Below, piece by piece: positions 7,213-10,550 of a stretch of DNA of 10,550 nt. The stretch comes from Bacillota bacterium. GTDB lineage: Bacteria > Bacillota > Clostridia > Lachnospirales > Lachnospiraceae. The notes under the pieces were generated by a model that saw nothing but the letters and a program-made list of their open reading frames with translations, had not been told where the DNA came from and did no database searches. The position numbers and the translations under genes are program-made. The stretch spans positions 1-10,550 of the forward strand of contig JAEWPN010000069.1 of NCBI GenBank assembly GCA_023399455.1, given 5' to 3'. Position 1 is the stretch's first letter, and each line of letters begins with the position of its first letter.

Positions 7213-8697
7213 TTACTTTCCGCTCAGTAATTTGGTCAAAGTTATCTCGTCTAAGTCGCTGGCCTCCAACTCTCCTGAGGGCTTTCCGTTTTTCATTACT
7301 ACAATTTTATTGCAATTTTGTATTAACTCTTGCAGGTCGTCGGAAATAATAATAATGCCTACTCCTTTTGAAGCTAAGTCGTGCAGTATTTTATGAATAT
7401 CCGACTTAGAACCCACATCTACACCTACGGTAGGACCGTTTAGAATCAGCAGATCGGGATTAGTATTCAGCCACTTCGCGATAACCATTTTTTGTGCATT
7501 TCCGCCTGACAATGTTCTGATATCGGGAGTGGGAGACGGGGCGGCACATCCGATTTTACGAATCCATTCCTCCGTCACCTTATACATTTCCGCGTAATCG
7601 AGCTTTCCCTTTACGAGATATTTTTGTATGGAGGCGGAGACGGTGTTGTCCTGAATGGAACGGTCTAAGAATAGGCCTTGAGTAAGCCTGTCTTCGGGAA
7701 CATAACCGATTTTGTGCTTTACGGCATCCATTACCGACTTTATTTCCAGCTTTTTCCCGTTTAACGTTATAGAACCCTTGTCCGCAGGTGCAATGCCGAA
7801 TAGCGCATCACCGATTTCACCGCGTCCTGAACCGAGCAATCCTGTTATGCCGAGAACATCACCCTTGTTTAAAGTGAAGCTTACATCCTCAAAGGAGCCT
7901 TCTTTCGTAAGATTTCTGACCTTTAATATTTCTTTTTCCGATTTCTCCGGCCGATAGGTAATTTCATCCAAATCCCGGCCTGTCAGACATTTTATGAATC
8001 GTATCTTGTCAAATTCTTCTATTAATCCGGTTGCGACATTTTCGCCGTTCCTCAGAACTGTTAATCGATCCGCAATCTCGTATATTTCATTTAGTTTGTG
8101 GTTTACTATTACAACTGCCATTCCCTTTTCTTTCAGTCTTCGGATAATGACATTCAATTTCGCTACTTCCTTTGCCGTCAGGGCCGTTGTCGGTTCGTCC
8201 AATATCAGTAGCTTGGCATCGTTGATAATTGCTCTGCATATAGCTACCATTTGTTTATTGGCGACGGACAGCTGTTCCACCAGAATATCAGGGTCCATAT
8301 GGGCTCCGATTTGTTCCATTGCTTCCAAGGCTAACTGCCTTGCTTTGTTCCATTGCATTCTTTTGGCTCCCGTCATGAGAGCTCTGTTCATAGCTATATT
8401 TTCCGCTACGGAAAGATTGGGAAATACGGCAAAATCCTGGTAAATGACTTGAATTCCCATGCGTATGGAATCGATAGGATTCAAGTGGCTTATCTTTTTG
8501 CCCTCTATGTATATGCAGCCTTCAGTTGCATCGTGCGCGCCGGAAATGACTTTAATTAAAGTGGATTTTCCGCAGCCATTTTCTCCGGCCAGACAGTGTA
8601 TTTCTCCCGAATTTATAGTAAGGTCTATGCCTTTTAAGGCGTGTACTCCGCCAAATGATTTTTTTATATTTTCAAGTCGTAAAAAAGCATCCGCCAT
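7213..8697 (-). CDS. Sugar ABC transporter tandem ATPase (RbsA/LsrA type)
   Basis: 494 residues, two fused ABC domains as usual for this importer class. Domain 1 has Walker A GENGCGKST (38-46), a degenerate signature LSVANKQ and an intact Walker B ILDEPTTALT (D167, E168). Domain 2 has a degenerate Walker A GLLGSGRGE (286-294, no Lys), a near-canonical signature LSGGNAQ (from 396) and Walker B ILNGPTVGVDVG, where the usual Asp and catalytic Glu are Asn420 and Gly421. In the folded protein this leaves one complete composite site, made of domain 1 Walker motifs and the domain 2 signature, and one dead site. The ribosome binding site is weak (GGATGTG overlapping an ATGTGA start-stop), and a long hairpin precedes the gene, both fitting lower expression than the binding protein. 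Confidence 0.94.
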   Translation of the reverse strand: MADAFLRLENIKKSFGGVHALKGIDLTINSGEIHCLAGENGCGKSTLIKVISGAHDATEGCIYIEGKKISHLNPIDSIRMGIQVIYQDFAVFPNLSVAENIAMNRALMTGAKRMQWNKARQLALEAMEQIGAHMDPDILVEQLSVANKQMVAICRAIINDAKLLILDEPTTALTAKEVAKLNVIIRRLKEKGMAVVIVNHKLNEIYEIADRLTVLRNGENVATGLIEEFDKIRFIKCLTGRDLDEITYRPEKSEKEILKVRNLTKEGSFEDVSFTLNKGDVLGITGLLGSGRGEIGDALFGIAPADKGSITLNGKKLEIKSVMDAVKHKIGYVPEDRLTQGLFLDRSIQDNTVSASIQKYLVKGKLDYAEMYKVTEEWIRKIGCAAPSPTPDIRTLSGGNAQKMVIAKWLNTNPDLLILNGPTVGVDVGSKSDIHKILHDLASKGVGIIIISDDLQELIQNCNKIVVMKNGKPSGELEASDLDEITLTKLLSGK

Positions 8698-8720
8698 ATT
8701 TTCACATCCGTTCTTTTCTT

Positions 8721-8771
8721 AAAATGCGAACCTCATATATCCGCTTGGAATCTATAAAAGGTTCGCATTTT
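8721..8771 (-). promoter_or_regulatory. Intercistronic stem-loop between binding protein and ATPase genes
   Basis: A perfect 12-bp inverted repeat, AAAATGCGAACC (8721-8732) and GGTTCGCATTTT (8760-8771), encloses 27 nt that can partly extend the stem (TATA/ATCC against GGAT/TATA). It sits in the 130-nt gap after the binding protein gene. On the minus strand the 3' arm ends in TTTT and is followed by AAGAAAAG, so it may be a leaky terminator and a barrier to 3' exonucleases. Such elements raise binding protein output relative to membrane components. The function is inferred. Confidence 0.7.
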
Positions 8772-8827
8772 ATAAGTGAGATTATTTCATCGATGATATT
8801 ATGTATTGGAATAAAAAACTATGTTAT

Positions 8828-9934
8828 TTAAAAATCATATGCAGGATCGCCCACATTATCTTTCGTAACATCAATCCATGCCTGGCCGTACAGAACTTTG
8901 CCGTCAAGAGTTAAACTGTCGTAACCTTCTACGCCTAAATCTAAACCATTTTCAATCGTTTCTCCGTTTAAAACTTTAATTGCTAACTGGATCATAGCTT
9001 TTCCTGCTAAAGCAGGATCCCAGAAGGAGATCATTTCGATCGTTCCGTCTTTTACATATTTGCCGGAAACAGATACGAGAGAAGTTCCTGCAATTTTAAC
9101 CTTTCCGCTAAGGCCCAGTTCTTCAACTGCCAGTGCCGCACCGGCAACATCGGGCATTGCAGAGCCTTGAATTGCAGCTATACCTGGATTAGCTGTCAAT
9201 GCTTCTTTCACTTTGTCATAAGATTTGGACTGATCGTCCGCCGTTTCTATTTTGTCTCCATACTGTTTCATATCGGGGAAATTGGTTTCCTGATATGTTT
9301 TGGCAGCGTCAACCCATTGATTATGGGATTCTGATGTAAGAGAACCTACCTCGAACAAATACTCGCCAGTGCCTCCAGTAGCCTCTCCGAGCACCTTCAT
9401 AAAGTGCTCGCCGTAAGCGGCATTATCAAAAGCTTCTATATCATAATCAATATTTTGCATACCGGATGCTTCGTGAGCGATTACTACGATTCCTGCTTCC
9501 CTTGCTTTTTTAAGAACAGGCTCTAATGATTCTGTTGAGAAAGGAACTACACAAATAGCGTCCACACCCTGAGAAATCAGATCTTCGATTACCTGTGCCT
9601 GAAGGGCGCCGTCTCCTTCGGAAGGACCGGTATAGAATGCATCCACGCCCGTTTCAGAAGCATATTCCTTCACGCCTTCTTCCATTCTTTGGAACCATGC
9701 AATGCTCGTCAATTTAGGAACTACAGCAATTTTATAATCATTATTTCCTGCCGTTTCCTCTGTAGAGGTCTGAGTTTCTTGCGCAGGTGCCGTCGTCTCC
9801 CCGGCGGAAGCCGCACCTTCTGAGCTTTCTTCTGCGGGTACCGTACTTGCTGCTTCATTTCCTGCTGAACCGCATGCTGTCAAAGATACTGTCATAGCCA
9901 AACACAATAACACACTAATTAATTTACGTTTCAT
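8828..9934 (-). CDS. Sugar-binding lipoprotein, LsrB/RhaS-like
   Basis: 368 residues from ATG 9934, behind AAGGAGGA (9941-9948). The N-terminus is a lipoprotein signal with lipobox LTAC (C21), then a Ser/Thr/Glu/Ala-rich linker to about residue 65, so the protein is anchored on the outer face of the membrane. The ligand domain (from YKIAVVPKLTSIAWF, K74) is a Peripla_BP_4-type fold. Resemblance to the AI-2 receptor LsrB runs end to end: IPKL..xxFF, GVDAFYTGPSEG, HNQWVDAAK and a final NVGDPAYDF like NIGKYDF. Aligning from memory to E. coli LsrB contacts, K35 is kept (K74) but D116 becomes E155, and D166-Q167 become S203-H204. AI-2 itself is therefore unlikely to be the ligand. It is first in the operon and is presumably the most highly expressed gene. 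Confidence 0.93.
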   Translation of the reverse strand: MKRKLISVLLCLAMTVSLTACGSAGNEAASTVPAEESSEGAASAGETTAPAQETQTSTEETAGNNDYKIAVVPKLTSIAWFQRMEEGVKEYASETGVDAFYTGPSEGDGALQAQVIEDLISQGVDAICVVPFSTESLEPVLKKAREAGIVVIAHEASGMQNIDYDIEAFDNAAYGEHFMKVLGEATGGTGEYLFEVGSLTSESHNQWVDAAKTYQETNFPDMKQYGDKIETADDQSKSYDKVKEALTANPGIAAIQGSAMPDVAGAALAVEELGLSGKVKIAGTSLVSVSGKYVKDGTIEMISFWDPALAGKAMIQLAIKVLNGETIENGLDLGVEGYDSLTLDGKVLYGQAWIDVTKDNVGDPAYDF

Positions 9935-9966
9935 TCCTTCTCCTCCTTGTATTTACCAAATAGTAA

Positions 9967-10004
9967 TTTAGTTATAAATTAGTTATTATTTAGTAATTAT
10001 TTTG
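9967..10004. promoter_or_regulatory. 11-bp phased TTTAG repeats, possible operator of the sugar operon
   Basis: Reading the plus strand, four direct repeats spaced 11 bp apart end in TTTAG (9967-9971), ATTAG (9978-9982), TTTAG (9989-9993) and TTTTG (10000-10004). The third includes TATTTAGTAA (9987-9996), identical to the 10-mer at the lacI promoter (1878-1887). The array lies just downstream of the predicted operon start site (near 10011 on the minus strand), where a bound repressor would block transcription. Confidence 0.5.
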
Positions 10005-10017
10005 TTAATGTAGCTAA

Positions 10018-10046
10018 ATTATAACACTGAATATAGGCTTGGTCAA
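10018..10046 (-). promoter_or_regulatory. Promoter of the sugar ABC/kinase operon
   Basis: On the minus strand TTGACC (10046-10041), 17 nt, then TATAAT (10023-10018), with TGT immediately upstream of the -10 as an extended element. This near-consensus promoter would fire strongly unless repressed, giving a leader of about 75 nt before the binding protein start at 9934. Confidence 0.8.
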
Positions 10047-10150
10047 GAATAAAAAATATAAAATTAACTTATAATTGAACTATTATGCAGATAAATTTGG
10101 TCAAAGTAACTATATAAATAATCAATTAAATAAAAGTACAAATAAAATAT

Positions 10151-10168
10151 TTTAGCTATATTTAGTAA
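10151..10168. promoter_or_regulatory. Upstream TTTAG pair, possible auxiliary operator
   Basis: TTTAG at 10151-10155 and 10161-10165 are 10 bp apart, and the second lies in a third exact copy of TATTTAGTAA (10159-10168). The centre-to-centre distance to the copy at 9987-9996 is 172 bp, suitable for a repression loop across the operon promoter. The copy is also about 55 bp upstream of the T-box promoter. The role is speculative. Confidence 0.3.
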
Positions 10169-10220
10169 AATAAAAAATATATATGAAGATAGACTATAGA
10201 GGGAATATTGGAACAAACAG

Positions 10221-10249
10221 TTGACAAATCCATATTTATCTCCTAAAAT
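10221..10249 (+). promoter_or_regulatory. Promoter of the T-box leader transcript
   Basis: Consensus TTGACA (10221-10226), exactly 17 nt, then TAAAAT (10244-10249). Transcription would begin near 10256, just ahead of T-box Stem I. The promoter is divergent from the sugar operon promoter, about 175 bp away. Confidence 0.8.
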
Positions 10250-10255
10250 CTCTAA

Positions 10256-10537
10256 TAACGAATAAAAAGCAGCGAGGAAGAGGAATAGTACGGATAAGCA
10301 AGCGTATCAGAGAGAGAACCGTTTGGTGTGAGGTTCTTACGAATGTATCCCGAACCGGCCTTGGAGCTCCGTATGAAAACAAGTACGGCGTAGCACCGGC
10401 GTTAACGGCAGGATAAGAGGAATGCAGTTTAAATGCGGCACGAAGGAGATAGAAAGCCCGGAGCCCGCAGATGCATTAATAAGGGTGGTAACGCCGAGTT
10501 TTCGGTCCCTGTTGGGATGAGACTCAGGCGTTTTTTT
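10256..10537 (+). promoter_or_regulatory. T-box riboswitch leader (tRNA-sensing)
   Basis: All the main T-box parts are visible. Stem I begins around AGCGAGGAAGAGG (10271-10283) with the loop motif AGTA (10287-10290). The distal arm has AGAGAGAACC (10311-10320), loop GTTTGGTGTGA and GGTTCTT. The 3' side returns through TATCC (10346-10350) to GAACCGGCCTTGGAG (10352-10366), which holds the specifier. The T-box itself is AAGGGTGGTAACGCC (10481-10495), with TGGT (10486-10489) able to pair with tRNA ending ACCA. The antiterminator pairs AGGG (10482-10485) with CCCT (10507-10510) and CCG (10494-10496) with CGG (10503-10505). Uncharged tRNA binding would favour it over the terminator. The regulated gene, probably an aminoacyl-tRNA synthetase or an amino acid biosynthesis or transport gene, is outside the window. 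The specifier codon is unresolved: CCG (Pro) or ACC (Thr) fit the loop best, while GGC and CGG are less likely. Confidence 0.94.
10492..10537 (+). terminator. T-box leader terminator
   Basis: CGCCGAGT (10492-10499) pairs with ACTC-A-GGCG (10522-10530, one bulged A), with an inner helix of TCCC (10506-10509) and GGGA (10514-10517). A run of seven T follows (10531-10537). The 5' arm overlaps the T-box and antiterminator, making the two folds mutually exclusive. Confidence 0.92.
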
Positions 10538-10550
10538 ATTCTGTAGGATT

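Larger units (their letters stand above)
9935..10220. other. AT-rich divergent intergenic region
   Basis: No gene is seen here. The region holds the ribosome binding site and leader of the minus-strand sugar operon, its promoter, and two clusters of TTTAG repeats. The stretch 10047-10220 is very AT-rich, with A-runs and T-runs and no open frame of note. No catabolite-responsive (cre) consensus was found by eye. Confidence 0.6.

Noticed and set aside
3021..9934. A true AI-2 (lsr) operon
   Set aside because: No LsrK, LsrR, LsrF or LsrG is present, the kinase is of Dha type, and the AI-2 contact residues of the binding protein are mostly changed.
10352..10360. Glycine (GGC) specifier in the T-box
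   Set aside because: The discriminator-pairing base is U (TGGT), needing tRNA with discriminator A, and the base after GGC is not a purine. It is not excluded, but is less likely than CCG or ACC.

Overview
The window looks like a Clostridia genome, most likely Lachnospiraceae-type. The evidence is moderately AT-rich DNA, strong GGAGG-type ribosome binding sites, a lipoprotein binding protein with a Ser/Thr/Glu/Ala-rich linker, RbsABC/Lsr-type sugar transport, and a complete T-box leader. The taxon is inferred from style, not from a marker gene.

Layout. Positions 1-57 hold the last codons of an unidentified membrane-type protein. A sigma70-like promoter (79-107) and a 17-bp tandem repeat then lead into a plus-strand O-antigen ligase/polymerase-family membrane protein (start 160, or more likely 190, to 1806). 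A LacI-family regulator follows on the plus strand (1926-2927) with its own promoter. Converging on it from the right is a seven-gene minus-strand operon (9934 down to 3021). In transcription order it encodes an LsrB/RhaS-like lipoprotein binding protein, a tandem ABC ATPase, two Rbs-type permeases, an AllA-like cupin, a DhaK-like kinase subunit and a DhaL-like subunit. A perfect 11-bp hairpin at 2943-2969 separates the convergent units. The operon promoter is near-consensus (10018-10046). On the far right a plus-strand promoter (10221-10249) drives a T-box riboswitch with antiterminator and terminator, whose regulated gene lies beyond the window.

How it works together. The operon reads as a self-contained import-and-phosphorylate module. 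The lipoprotein captures a small sugar-like solute, the ABC complex imports it, the cupin may rearrange or open it, and the DhaK/DhaL pair phosphorylates a ketone-bearing substrate. No DhaM (PTS phosphodonor), dehydrogenase, aldolase or isomerase is encoded here. The binding protein resembles the AI-2 receptor LsrB but most AI-2 contact positions are changed, and the kinase subunits differ from classical Dha kinase in several motifs. A short ketose, a tetrulose or a related branched or modified sugar is therefore a reasonable guess, but the substrate is not determined.

Regulation. The exact 10-mer TATTTAGTAA occurs at the lacI promoter, just downstream of the operon promoter and about 150 bp upstream of it, each time within helically phased TTTAG repeats. 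This suggests that the LacI-family protein controls both itself and the operon, although it lacks the usual hinge-helix motif of its family.
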